DNA of 64,000 nucleotides from CAVVSD01 sp963837655 (GCA_963837655.1 CAWIOK010000002.1:1-64000), one strand, 5' to 3'. Counted from the first letter of the stretch, positions 1 to 11,172 are shown. Made by a program: numbers and translations. The notes: generated by a model from the sequence alone, not told the origin.

Positions 1-6
1 CCGCGG

Positions 7-26
7 AGGGTCCGAGAACGGACCTT
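7..26. terminator. Short GC-rich hairpin at window edge
   Basis: An eight-pair stem (one G-T pair) around GGTCCG and CGGACC encloses an AGAA loop. It lies downstream of the minus-strand gene that ends at 115 and could help terminate it. There is no T-tract, so a terminator role is only a suggestion. Confidence 0.25.
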
Positions 27-114
27 CAGCGGGGCTTGCAACGCGGTGATAGTCGCTTGCAGGCGACCTACGGCCTGATCACGCCGCCCGTGTGCGCCGA
101 CCTGCCGATCCGGC

Positions 115-1029
115 CTAACCGAGCCCCAAGCGCAGGGACCAGACGGCCTCTGCGGTGCCGACGGCGGTCTCGCGCGCGGCTTGGCTGACGCCGCCGTATA
201 CCCCAAGGGCCCCTGCAGCCGAACTCGCGGGCCGCAGCGCCGCGCGGTAGACCTTCGGCGTCCGCGGGTCGTTGTCGACCAGGGCGCGCAACGGCAGGCC
301 GCTGGCGGCGAGGCCCTCTAGGTCGGCGAGCAGCATTGGGTCGCGAGTTCCCGACTCGAGCTGATACAGCCCCGAATCGCGCGGGTCGACGAAGCTGACG
401 TAGCCGCCGTCGAGGATCTGGAGCGGGTACTCGATCTCGCCAGTGAAGCTGTACAGAGTTCCCTCGGTGCGAACCAGGTCGAAGTACCGAGGCGTGTAGA
501 AGTCGGCGACGGGCACCCCGTTGACCGGGTACCAGGTAGACAGGCAGGGGTCGCACACCTCCACCAGGTAGTTGACGCGCCGCTCGGGGTCCATCGGATG
601 GGCGGCGGCGATGAGGTGGTTGCCATAGGGATCGGCGATGAGTTCGAGGATCTCGTGGCTGACCGTGACCGTCCACGTGTCGGAGGCGGCCACCAGGGCG
701 AATGGCTGGCGGGTAAACGCGTTGAGGTGAATGCCCGAGACCATCTCGCGATCGAACTCGTCGATGAGGCGCGCCGCGCGCTCCGCCCCGAGCGCGAACT
801 CCAAGCGACCGACGAGGTCCTCCGCATCGCCGAAAAGCACGACGGGGTGGTAATCGCTCGGCACCGTGGCGAGGTCGTCGGACGCCGCGCTCACCGTCGC
901 CGCGATCCCCCAGTGCGGCGAGAAGTCGCGCGTCACCTGCTTGTCGATCGCGGCGGCGCCGACCATCAGCTCCTTGGACGGGATGTCGTTCGTCAGCGAT
1001 ACAAGCGCGACGTAGTCGGTGAGTGGCAT
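115..1029 (-). CDS. Conserved hypothetical protein with HEILE metalloprotease-like motif
   Basis: The protein has 304 residues and matches no named enzyme that I can place. The centre carries SHEILELIADP followed by LVEVCDPC and DFYTPRYF. This block is typical of a conserved bacterial family of unknown function whose HExxE core looks like a degenerate zinc-protease helix. The start is placed at the methionine of MPLTDYVALVS, because the open frame upstream to 1113 is Cys/Arg-rich and looks non-coding. No signal peptide or membrane segment is visible. It is divergent from the RiPP-like operon across only about 65 bp, so both sides may share a promoter region. It could be an accessory protease of that operon, but nothing beyond position supports this. 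Confidence 0.6.
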   Translation of the reverse strand: MPLTDYVALVSLTNDIPSKELMVGAAAIDKQVTRDFSPHWGIAATVSAASDDLATVPSDYHPVVLFGDAEDLVGRLEFALGAERAARLIDEFDREMVSGIHLNAFTRQPFALVAASDTWTVTVSHEILELIADPYGNHLIAAAHPMDPERRVNYLVEVCDPCLSTWYPVNGVPVADFYTPRYFDLVRTEGTLYSFTGEIEYPLQILDGGYVSFVDPRDSGLYQLESGTRDPMLLADLEGLAASGLPLRALVDNDPRTPKVYRAALRPASSAAGALGVYGGVSQAARETAVGTAEAVWSLRLGLG

Positions 1030-1093
1030 TGCGGCTCCGATCCCTTGACCTCGGCATGCCCGGTGAAGGAGGCTGGCTGCCCGACCGGGATAG

Positions 1094-2149
1094 ATGCTCG
1101 AGCAGTCACACATTGCCCACTATCTCCTGTCGCGCGGTCTTGTCAAGCCGCGCGCCGTCGTCGAGGAGGACCTCACGATCCTCGACGTGTCGAGACGCAA
1201 CTGCGTATTCGTCGCGAGCACCGGGGACGGACCGACGCACGTCGTCAAGCAGGGCCTGCCTCACACTGCGCACACGCTCGACCACGAGGCCGCCGTCCTG
1301 CGTGCCCTGGCGCTCATGCCACAGCTCGCCCAGCAGGTGCCGTCCGTGGCACACCATGATCCGGACGCCGCCTGCCTGGTGCTGCGCTCTCCACCGCGGG
1401 CGCGCGACTGGAGCGAGCATCAGCGCGACGGACGCTTTCGCGTGGGCATGGCCGGCGGCCTCGGTCGGGCGCTGGCCGCCCTGCATGCGATCCCTGCCGA
1501 CGCCGTCCCAGCCCGCCCGCCGGGCATCGACCCCATGTGGGGGCTCGAGCTACCCGAGCCGTCGTACGAGAGCGTCCTGCAGATGAGCGCCGGGTCGTGC
1601 GACCTCGTCGCGCGATTGCAGGGCAGCAAGCGGCTCTCCCAGCGACTGCGCACGCTGCGGCAGCAGGTCCGCTCCGACGCGATCGTCCACGGGGACCTGC
1701 GATGGGACAACTGCCTCGTGTCGCCGCCCCCGGATCGACGCGCCGGACACGGGTCCTCGTCATCGACTGGGAGCTCGCAGGTTCGGGCGCCGCGGCGTTC
1801 GACGTGGCGACGGCGCTCGCCGAGTACCTTCGGGTGTGGGTCGGCTCGATCCCGATCGTCGAGCCGACCGATCCCAGCCGCCTGATAGCCCATGCCGCCC
1901 ATCCGCTGTGGCGCATGCAGCCCGCCATGGCCGCGTTCTGGTCGGCCTACCGAAGCGCCAGACCCGCAAGCACCGAGCCTCACGGAGGTGATCGAGCTGA
2001 CCGCGGTCCGTCTACTTCAGATCGCCGTCGAGCACGCCGACACGATGCACACCCCCACGGCCCATGTCGTGACGCTCTTGCAGTTGGCAGACAACATGCT
2101 CGATCAGCCGGCCCATGCGGCAGCCGGCCTGCTGGCCATGCGCGTATGA
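1094..2149 (+). pseudogene. APH-type kinase of class V lanthipeptide/thioamitide style (frameshifted)
   Basis: This is an aminoglycoside-phosphotransferase-fold protein. The catalytic loop HGDLRWDN (about residue 200) and the metal-binding Asp in VLVIDWELAG are both present, but in different frames. As read, the coding frame moves back one base near 1730 and forward one base near 1975, so two compensating indels are needed for a single product of about 350 residues. Paired with a HopA1 protein, this family (LxmK, TvaC) phosphorylates Ser/Thr of a RiPP precursor before elimination. The stop overlaps the next start in ATGA, showing translational coupling. An ordinary antibiotic or small-molecule kinase is the alternative, made less likely by the HopA1 and LanC neighbours. 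Confidence 0.72.
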
Positions 2150-3137
2150 GCCGCTATCGCGAAGAGGTGGCAGCAGCCCTGCAGGCCGTGAGCATCCTGG
2201 GGCCTACGCGGTATGCGTGGCTGGGTCGGCCAGCCGCGCGATACCGAGATCGCTCGAGGTCCAGATGACCGAGCCCGAGCGTCGCAGGTACCTGGTCTCC
2301 TGCCTGCGGGAAGAGCTGTACTCGTCCTTCTACTGCCACGGATCGCCTGTGCCGGCGCGTTGGGGGATACCCGAGCCAGTGTCCGCCGATCCGTGGCTCG
2401 TCGCTGCGATGTCGGCGGCCAATCACGCGGATGGCGGCTGGGACCCCGGATGGACGGTGGACCGCATGGAAGTCGATGAGGTCGTCGCAACGAGCTCGCG
2501 ACTGCGCGTGAGGGTGGCGCCTGTGGACTGCCTGGCAGACAACGGCGCGCTGCGACCCGGGTCCCAGGTGAGCCTTCGGCTTCCGAAGGAGCTCGGCGGA
2601 GTGTCCCCTGGCTTCTTCACCGTCGTCGGCGGTGCCGTGGCAGAGGACATGGCGGCCGGCATCGTCCGCGTGTACTGGAACGTCGGCGCGGCGCGGGCGC
2701 CGGTGCTCGTGCGCACGCTCACCACCGAGCTTTCCGGGCGAGAAGTGCCGTACCGGCTGAAAGTGGCCGATCATCCCGTGCGCCTCAAGCGCTGCGACGC
2801 TGCGGTCCTCTACGTGGCAGCCGATCGGTTCGGCGAGCTGCGCGCAGTGATGGAGCGCGTTGCGCGCGGGCTCGCGTCCAGCCTCGGGTCGTCGACGCCG
2901 GCGCTGACCCGCGAGCTGGCACCCGGCGTTGGGACGGCGGAGGACAGCGATGCCAGTGAGAGCTTCGGCACCAGTCGTTGTGCGCTCATCGCCGATGGCG
3001 TCGTGACCGCACACGACCAAGGGATCGTGGACCCGGACGGTCGCCTCCAGGCAGTGATCGAACAGTTCAGGCGCGCGGGCGTGAGCATCGACCAGCCCTA
3101 CCTCGAGCCATCGCTCGTGGGACGACATGTCCTCTGA
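2146..3137 (+). CDS. HopA1-family lyase-like RiPP protein (frameshifted near N-terminus)
   Basis: This belongs to the family named after the type III effector HopA1. Homologues LxmY and TvaD act with an APH kinase to eliminate phosphate and form dehydroamino acids. Family blocks are visible in order: GPTRYAWLGRP at the N-terminus, YLVSCLREELYSSFYCHG, PGFFTVVGG, VRVYWN and CDAAVLYV. The first block is in a different frame from the rest, so about one base is missing between 2225 and 2265. A start at 2146 in ATGA overlap with the kinase keeps the N-terminal block. The main uninterrupted frame runs to 3137 and overlaps the LanC start by 11 bp. The product would be cytoplasmic. Confidence 0.8.
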
Positions 3138-4402
3138 CCGACCGTTCCTCGGCGCGGCGGCCGCGATCGGCCATCGAATCGCCCGCGAGGCGGTTTGGGA
3201 TGGCGGCCGCTGTGCGTGGATGGGCGCCGTCGCGAGCGCGAGTACGCCGGGACGCCGCGAACAGCACGCACTCGGCCCCGACCTGTTCGCAGGCACAGCA
3301 GGTGTCGGGCTCTACCTCGCGCAGCTCGCGGCGGTGACCGGCGAGGAGGAGTTTCGTCGAAGCGCGCTCGGCGCGCTGCGCCACGCGGTCGCAAGGGCAT
3401 CCAAGCTCCCTGTCGAGCGTCGTGACGGATTTCACGCCGGTGTGCTCGGGATCGCGTGGGCGGCTGGCGAGACGGCTTCGCTGCTGCACGCAGACGAGCT
3501 TCGCGAGTTGACCTGCGAAATGGTCCGCTCAGCGAATCCGCCCCCCTCGGCCCGCCGGTGTCCGGATCTGCTCACGGGTGCCGCCGGCAGGATCGTCGCC
3601 CTCCTGGCCCTCGCCGCCTCGCTCGAGGAGCCGCGGCTCGTGGACGAGGCTGTGGCCGACGGCCAAGTGCTACTCGGACCGCACGCGTGACCCGGCACGG
3701 CCTGTCCTGGAAGGACCCGAGGACGCCGCGGCGCCACGAGCTCTGCGGGCTCTCCCACGGAGCCGGGGAATCGCCTGCGCGCTGATCGACCTGTTCGCGC
3801 TCACCGGCGATGATCGATTCAGCGAAGCGGCGGCCGGAGCGTTCCGCTACGAGCGCTCATGGCTGGACGCCCGCTCCGGGACCTGGCCTGACTTGCACAT
3901 CGGCAGTCACCGTCGCGACGAACCGCGTGGTACCCGCTCGCCTTTCGCCGGCACGTGGTCCCATGGCGAGGCGGGGATCCTGTTGTCGCGCTTGCGTGCG
4001 ATGCGCGCGCTCGGGACAACCGGGCCCCACGTCGACGACGCCGACGTTGCCATGCAGACGACACGTCGCCTGCTCGCCGAAGCCCTGCCGCACGAAATCG
4101 GCGATCTGTCACCGTGCAGCGGCCTTGTCGGCCTCGCCGACGCACTGCTCTGTGCCGCCGGTCAGTCGGCTGACCGATGGGGAAGCGCGGCTGAGCTTGC
4201 GACGGACCTCGGGCGCGCTGCCCTCGAACGCTACGACCCAGCGACGGCTGCCTGGCCATGCGGCGTTCCTGACGGAATCACACCGAGCCTGTTCCTCGGC
4301 CTCAGCGGGATCGGGTGGTTCTTCCTGCGTCTTCACGACAGTGCGATCAACTCGCCACTGCCGCCGCATTTCCCATTGACACACTGCCTCACCGAGGCGT
4401 AG
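3127..4402 (+). pseudogene. LanC-type lanthionine cyclase-like protein (frameshifted)
   Basis: This is an alpha/alpha-toroid LanC-like protein of about 424 residues if continuous. Successive Gly-rich helix turns are visible: LFAGTAGVGLYLAQL, FHAGVLGIAWAAGE, CGLSHGAGG, WSHGEAGI, PCSGLVGLADALL and LGLSGIGWFFLRL. Coding passes through three frames, with breaks near 3690 and 3770. Adding one G to the short G-run at about 3766 restores the canonical GLSHGAGGIACAL, which suggests a homopolymer indel. In LanC the zinc ligands are the Cys of WCYG and the Cys-His of CHG. Here those sites read WSHG and CSG, so only one Cys remains. It is coupled to the HopA1 gene and presumably forms thioether rings or a related crosslink. 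Confidence 0.75.
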
Positions 4403-4518
4403 GTTGATTCCGGGAGCGGCGCCGATTCACCGCGCATGGAGTAGCCGGTGCCAACGTTCCTGCTCCCAACCCTCGAAACTTCCTCCCTCACCCGCTGGTC
4501 GTCGCGCTGGGCGAGGGG

Positions 4519-5233
4519 GTGGGCGGGCCGAGCAACCGGCTCGGCAACCGGGCGCTGGAGCTCGGGGTCAGCCGTCAGGCGCTCGGTCAGCTCGGCGGCC
4601 GGGCGGCATTTGGCGAGCCCACGGCGCCCGACGGGGCCGTGCAGCGCGTGGCCGACGCCCTCGCTCAAGATCTGCACGTCGATCAACTCGTCATGTTCGT
4701 TGGCTACCTCGGAGGTTCGACGGGCGACGGGGACGCGGCGGCCGATGATGAGGAGAAGGTACAGGCGCAAGACGCAGCAGCCGACCTCATCGCCGCCGCG
4801 TCTCGGCCGATACCGACGACGCGAAGGCAGCTGCCCGCGAAGCCGTCGAGAATGCGACTCGGACACAAGACAACTGGTGCAGAAAGCCACCGCGGGACGC
4901 GCGGCAATCTCGGAGACAGCCTGGCTCGTCTTTTATCTCGACGCGAGGCTTCAGACCTGGCTGCTCGTGCAGAAGGAATCGATCGTCCTTCGCCGCACGG
5001 TGGACGATCGCCTGTCGCCCTTTGGCTCACACGACGTCATCTGGGTGCGAGGACAAGCGCCGATCCGTCATGGGAGCGGGCCGCAGTCGATCCAGCAGCG
5101 GTTCCTGACCGGCGACTTCACCCGTGCGGGCGACTTCGACGCCCCTCCGACCGGCGGTACGTTCTCGTCGCCATCCGGCTTGCTCTGCGCGGCGGGCAGC
5201 CCAGGATGCTGTCCCCGCAATTCCAGAGGCTAA
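4519..5233 (+). pseudogene. Unrecognised ORF of the RiPP-like operon, Thr/Ser/Cys-rich C-terminus (frameshifted)
   Basis: I do not recognise this gene. Codons rich in G/C at the third position run in one frame from about 4440 to 4800, in a second to about 4875, and in a third to the stop at 5233. This implies two further single-base deletions. The combined protein would start near GTG 4519 or earlier and is helical in its first half (KAAAREAVENATR). Its end, SSPSGLLCAAGSPGCC, is rich in Ser, Thr, Gly and three Cys, as in lanthipeptide cores. A shorter reading from GTG 4877 or GTG 4967 would give a 118- or 88-residue protein ending in this motif, a plausible precursor length. It directly follows the LanC-like gene. 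Both roles, precursor or accessory protein, are inference. Confidence 0.4.
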
Positions 5234-5281
5234 CGCGCCGCCGCGAGGAAGCGGTCTCGCTCGTCGTCGGTCAGCTCGATC

Positions 5282-5623
5282 ATGCAGCCGGGGGACGGTG
5301 ACTGGGAGCAGTTCGGCGACGTGCTGGACGCAACGCTGCGAGGCGCCTGGGAGGACGGCCGTGAGCGACTGAAGGTGTTCCGCGTGGTCCGAGACCTCCT
5401 GCTCACGGACTGGGGCTCGCGCGGACGGATGTTCGACATGTTCAACGGCACGCCGCTGAACACGATCCGGCTCCTGACCCTGCACCGGACCGAGTACGAC
5501 CCCAACGGTCCGCTCACCGCGTTCGCGCGCGAGACCTGCGGGATCCCGCTGGTCGCGGGACAGCACACCGTTCAGGAGCAGATCGCCGACTACGCGAAGG
5601 CCCAGGACGCCCGCGTGTACTGA
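5282..5623 (+). pseudogene. C-terminal fragment of a 4-hydroxyphenylacetate 3-hydroxylase (HpaB) family gene
   Basis: The segment FNGTPLNTIRLLTLHRTEYD followed by GPLTAFARETCGI is characteristic of the C-terminus of HpaB-type FADH2-dependent monooxygenases. The family is usually near 480-520 residues, but only about 113 are left, lacking the N-terminal and flavin-binding parts. The ATG at 5282 is therefore probably not a native start. The fragment lies directly to the right of the RiPP-like block, so the left part was probably lost when that block arrived or when the region rearranged. I expect no active enzyme. Confidence 0.6.
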
Positions 5624-5673
5624 GCGACGCGTACGTTGCAGATGGCGCGAAGCGTCGTTACGTTGACTGCCCG

Positions 5674-8600
5674 ATGGCGACGCAGCAACGGGCGAATGCA
5701 GGAGGCGCGGCCGTCGTTCGTGCCAAGTGCCGAGTGCCCTCGGTCTCCGACCACGTCATCGAGCGTCCCCGCCTTGCGGAACTGATCGTCGGGCTCGCGG
5801 CGCGCCACCGCACCGTGGCGATCTATGCGACGGCCGGATCGGGCAAGACGACGGCAGTCGTGCAGGCGCTGCCGGCCCTGGGACTTCCGGTCGCGTGGCT
5901 CACCGTCGACGAGACCGACGCGGCGCCTGGCCGCTTCCTCACGTACCTGGAGGCGGCACTGGCGACCCTGCAGCCCGACGTCACGGGCGCCGCGACGCAC
6001 GCGCTGCGCCGGCGCGTTCCGCATCGCGAGGCCGCGGGGCTGCTCGCCGAGGCGATCGCCGACGAGCCGCTCGTACTCGTGATCGACGAGCTGGAGCGAC
6101 TCGCTGCGGCGCCGGCCGCGCTCGCGGTGATGTCCGCCTTCCTGCGGTACGCGCCGAGCGCGGTGCGGGTGCTGCTCATCAGCCGGCGCGAGCTGCCCCT
6201 GGACCCCCGCTCGTCGTCGCCGATCGTCGGCGACGTCGCGCTGCGCGAGGACGAGCTCGCCTTCACCGTCGACGAGGCGGGGGCCGCGCTCGCCTGCTGG
6301 GGACGTGACGCCGTCGACGCCGAGGCCGCGGTGAAGGTCACGGCCGGATGGGTCACGGGTGTGCTCTTCGAGGCGTGGCGGTCCGCCGATCACGTGGCAG
6401 GCGCGGGCGGGCACGCGGACGCGCTGCACGGATACCTCGCCTCGCAGGTGCTGGAGACGCTCACAGACGATGAGCGCCAGTTCCTGACCGAGACGTCGCT
6501 GATGGCGGACGTCACGGCGGCGCGCGCCGAGCAGCTCGGGAGGGCCGACGCCGCCGTGACGCTGGACGGCCTGCACGCCAAGCACCTCCCCGTGACCTGG
6601 TCGGCGGACGCGATGCGCTGCCATCCGCGCTTCCGTGAGTACCTGCTGACGCTGCTCGAGCGACGACCGAAGCGTGAGGTCGCCAAGCTGCGGGAGGCCT
6701 ACGGCGGGCTGCTCGAGCAGGAGGGTCACGACGAGGACGCGGTCGAGCAGTACTTGCGCGCAGGCTCGCTCGAACGGGCGTATCGGGCGGCGGATGCGGC
6801 GATCGGCAGTGTCGTGGAACGGCTCGATCTCGAGGTCGCAGAACGGTGGCTGGAGGCCCTCGGCCCGGTCGCCAGGCCGGGGGACGACAGGTTCACGCGC
6901 TCCAGGCTGATGCTCGCGATCGCCCGCGAGCACTATCTCGCGGGCGCACGGATCGCCGATGAGCTCAGCGCGATCGGCGAGCGCGACGTCGTGGCGCGAT
7001 CCCCCACGGTGGGCAGCATGATGGCTTGGTGCTACTTCCACGTCGGGCGGGTGGACGACATGAAAGCGGTCCTCGCGGCGGCACAGGACGGTCCCGAGCT
7101 CGATGGTTCGTTCCTGCTCTCGCTCGTCGAGAGCAACGGGGCGCCGCCCTGGTTCGACCCGGACCTGAGCGGCGGCCCACTCGATGGGCTGATCATCCGC
7201 GTCCGCTACATCCACGGCCGGCTGCGCGAGGTCGCCGAGGCCCCCTCGTCGCCGTGGGCGGCCGCCGTCACCGCGCCGTGGCGGGTCGGTGCGTTGCGGG
7301 CGATGGGCGAGACGACACAAGCGCTCGAGCTCTACCGCGCGGCGGAGGACGCCGACTGGGCGATCGTCTGGTTGCACGCCATCGTCGCTCCCGAGCTCAT
7401 GGCGGATCTCGGGCGTGTCGAGGAAGCGCGGGCTGCCCTCGCGCGCGGGCGCACGCTCAGCCGCCGGTCGGGCTCCGTCGTGTTCGACATCGTCAACCGG
7501 GTGATCGAGGCGAAGCTCGAGCTGTGGCTGCGGCACGACCACGACCGCGCCCTCCGGATCCTGCGGCGCCTGGAGGCGCGACCCGAGACATCGCAGTACG
7601 GGTTCGCGATGGAGCAGGTCGACGCGTGGATGGGGATGGTCCACCTGCTGCGCGGCGAGACCGCCCCGGCTGCGCTGCGACTGCGGCGCGCGGTCGGCAG
7701 CATGCGCGCGATGGACCGGATGCTGGAGCTCCCGGCCGCCGCGGTGCTGCTGGCCGAGGCGGAGTGGCGTCTCGGGCGGGAGGACGCGGCGGACGAGGCA
7801 GCCGACTGGGCGCTGGAGGCCGCCCGGCGCCAGGGGTCCTACCACTCCGTCCTGCGCGCGCTGGAGCAGTTCCCGGCCGTCGCCGCTCGGCGCCTCGACG
7901 CGGAGCGCGACGTCGACGTGCCCTGGCATGAGCTGGGGCGCGCGCTGCTGTCGCGGGGCGCATCGCTCGGCGCCCCGCCGCCACAGGTCCGCTTCGCCGA
8001 TCTCGGCGAGCCGGCGCTCGTCGTGGCCGGCGCGCGCGTCCGACCGCGCATCAAGAAGAGCTACGAGCTCCTGGCGTACCTGACCACGCATCGCGGCCGT
8101 CCGGTCGACCGCGACGAGCTGCTGACGGCGCTCTTCGACGCGCGCGACGACGTCTCCACCCGGTCCTACCTCCGCCAGGCGCTGCGTCACCTGCGCAAGG
8201 TCCTTCCGGACGAGGCGGACCTGTCCTTCGAGGACGGCGGACTGCGGCTGGGGGACGGCTTGCTCGTGCAGACGGAGTCGCGCCGCGCGGAGGCCCTCCT
8301 GGGCCGAGCTCTGCGGATCAACGGGCCGACGCGGCTGAGCGCGCTTGCCGAGACGGTCGAGGCGTTCGATCAAGGGCAGTACCTGACAGGGATCGACTCG
8401 GTCTGGGTCGACGAGCGGCGCGCCGAGCTGTCGCGGCTCGCCGGGGACGCGCGTCATGAGGCCGCCTTGAGCGCCTATCAGGCCGGCCGCCACCGGGAGG
8501 CGGAGGCGTGGGCAGGCGAGGTGCTCCGGTCGGACCCCTATCGCGAGGCTACGTGGCGACTGCGCATGCAGATCGCGCACGCCGCCCGCGACGAGGATGG

Positions 8601-8700
8601 GGTGATGGCGGTCTACCGTCGCTGCGAGGAGGCGCTGCGCGGGCTCGGGACCGCGCCATCGCAGAGCACGAGCAGCCTGTTGAGCGCGTTGCGCCCGTAG
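5674..8700 (+). CDS. Large MalT/SARP-type ATPase transcriptional regulator with C-terminal BTAD
   Basis: This 1008-residue cytoplasmic regulator has an N-terminal STAND/AAA ATPase, with Walker A ATAGSGKTT at residues 52-60 and Walker B LVLVIDELE near 130. Long helical TPR-like repeats fill the middle. The C-terminus has a winged-helix segment (about 770-870, KKSYELLAYLTTHRGRPVDR) followed by a bacterial transcriptional activator domain (about 880-1005). The architecture resembles that of large SARP/LAL regulators that sense a ligand through the ATPase/TPR part. The start is ATG 5674, just after a TTGACT sequence. It stands alone, facing away from the RiPP-like block. Its targets cannot be told from the sequence. 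Confidence 0.85.
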   Translation: MATQQRANAGGAAVVRAKCRVPSVSDHVIERPRLAELIVGLAARHRTVAIYATAGSGKTTAVVQALPALGLPVAWLTVDETDAAPGRFLTYLEAALATLQPDVTGAATHALRRRVPHREAAGLLAEAIADEPLVLVIDELERLAAAPAALAVMSAFLRYAPSAVRVLLISRRELPLDPRSSSPIVGDVALREDELAFTVDEAGAALACWGRDAVDAEAAVKVTAGWVTGVLFEAWRSADHVAGAGGHADALHGYLASQVLETLTDDERQFLTETSLMADVTAARAEQLGRADAAVTLDGLHAKHLPVTWSADAMRCHPRFREYLLTLLERRPKREVAKLREAYGGLLEQEGHDEDAVEQYLRAGSLERAYRAADAAIGSVVERLDLEVAERWLEALGPVARPGDDRFTRSRLMLAIAREHYLAGARIADELSAIGERDVVARSPTVGSMMAWCYFHVGRVDDMKAVLAAAQDGPELDGSFLLSLVESNGAPPWFDPDLSGGPLDGLIIRVRYIHGRLREVAEAPSSPWAAAVTAPWRVGALRAMGETTQALELYRAAEDADWAIVWLHAIVAPELMADLGRVEEARAALARGRTLSRRSGSVVFDIVNRVIEAKLELWLRHDHDRALRILRRLEARPETSQYGFAMEQVDAWMGMVHLLRGETAPAALRLRRAVGSMRAMDRMLELPAAAVLLAEAEWRLGREDAADEAADWALEAARRQGSYHSVLRALEQFPAVAARRLDAERDVDVPWHELGRALLSRGASLGAPPPQVRFADLGEPALVVAGARVRPRIKKSYELLAYLTTHRGRPVDRDELLTALFDARDDVSTRSYLRQALRHLRKVLPDEADLSFEDGGLRLGDGLLVQTESRRAEALLGRALRINGPTRLSALAETVEAFDQGQYLTGIDSVWVDERRAELSRLAGDARHEAALSAYQAGRHREAEAWAGEVLRSDPYREATWRLRMQIAHAARDEDGVMAVYRRCEEALRGLGTAPSQSTSSLLSALRP

Positions 8701-8718
8701 GCCGGGCCGGCGTGGCGG

Positions 8719-8988
8719 CTACCAGCCGCCCTTCCACTCGGCGGACGTGGCGCGCGCCTTCTTGGCCTCCATCCGCTCCTCCTTGCGCTTCTCGGTGCGC
8801 CAGTAGATGAGGCTGGCGACGAAGATGAACAGGGGGAAGAACGCGATGAGGATGAACCCGAAGTTCGTGACGACCTTGTCGGTCGTCTCCCCGTACCAGC
8901 CCTGGCCGCTCATGTCGGCCAGCGCGGGGGAGGCGGCCGCGAGCACGATCGTCACGGTCGCGGCGGTGAGAAGCGAGAGACGGCGCAT
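8719..8988 (-). CDS. Small single-span membrane protein with basic cytoplasmic tail
   Basis: The protein has 89 residues. A signal-peptide-like N-terminus (MRRLSLLTAATVTIVLAAAS) is followed by one strong transmembrane helix, NFGFILIAFFPLFIFVASLIYW (about 42-63). A Lys/Arg/Glu-rich tail ends in EWKGGW. I know no function for it. The much longer open frame upstream of the chosen ATG is the antisense of the ABC-F gene and is ignored. It is convergent with the regulator on its left and divergent from the ABC-F gene on its right. Confidence 0.6.
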   Translation of the reverse strand: MRRLSLLTAATVTIVLAAASPALADMSGQGWYGETTDKVVTNFGFILIAFFPLFIFVASLIYWRTEKRKEERMEAKKARATSAEWKGGW

Positions 8989-9033
8989 CGCGGCGGATCG
9001 TAGCTCACGAGACGGCCACGTACTCTCGATGGT

Positions 9034-10968
<1,935 letters not shown>

Positions 10969-11007
10969 GGGCACCGGCCCGCAGGGGCGAGGTGTCACGC
11001 TGTCGGC

Positions 11008-11172
11008 ATGGCCGACGACGACGAGACCATCATCTGGTCGATGACCTGCAACTCGTGCGATCACGAGTGGATGCAGATCACCCCCGCGGACTCCGATCCG
11101 ACCGCGGAGGAGATCGAGTGCCCGGAGTGCGCCAGCAGCATGCTGGAGGCCGAGTACGCCGGTCGCCAGTAG
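11008..11172 (+). CDS. Small zinc-ribbon protein (54 aa)
   Basis: This short ORF reads MADDDETIIWSMTC and carries two Cys pairs, CNSC and CPEC, spaced as in a zinc ribbon. It ends at TAG 11172 and sits between the ABC-F gene and the amidase on the same strand. Codon third positions are almost all G or C, supporting coding. The function is unknown. Such proteins often bind zinc and act as adaptors or in nucleic-acid contacts. Its close spacing after the ABC-F gene suggests possible co-expression. Confidence 0.65.
   Translation: MADDDETIIWSMTCNSCDHEWMQITPADSDPTAEEIECPECASSMLEAEYAGRQ

Noticed and set aside
4448..4860. N-terminal part of a plus-strand frame starting GTG 4448 as a precursor peptide
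   Set aside because: It is Ser/Arg/Trp-rich with poor third-position GC. Another frame in this stretch has the coding signature. Only the part after about 4877 is credible in that frame.
5590..8580. Very long minus-strand open frame (about 1000 codons) opposite the SARP-like regulator
   Set aside because: It is rich in Arg, Gly, Ala and Gln and has no domain pattern. The plus strand carries clear ATPase and BTAD motifs. Long antisense frames are expected at this GC content. The same applies to the frames opposite the LAL regulator (22971-25544) and the PD40 protein (59317-62322).
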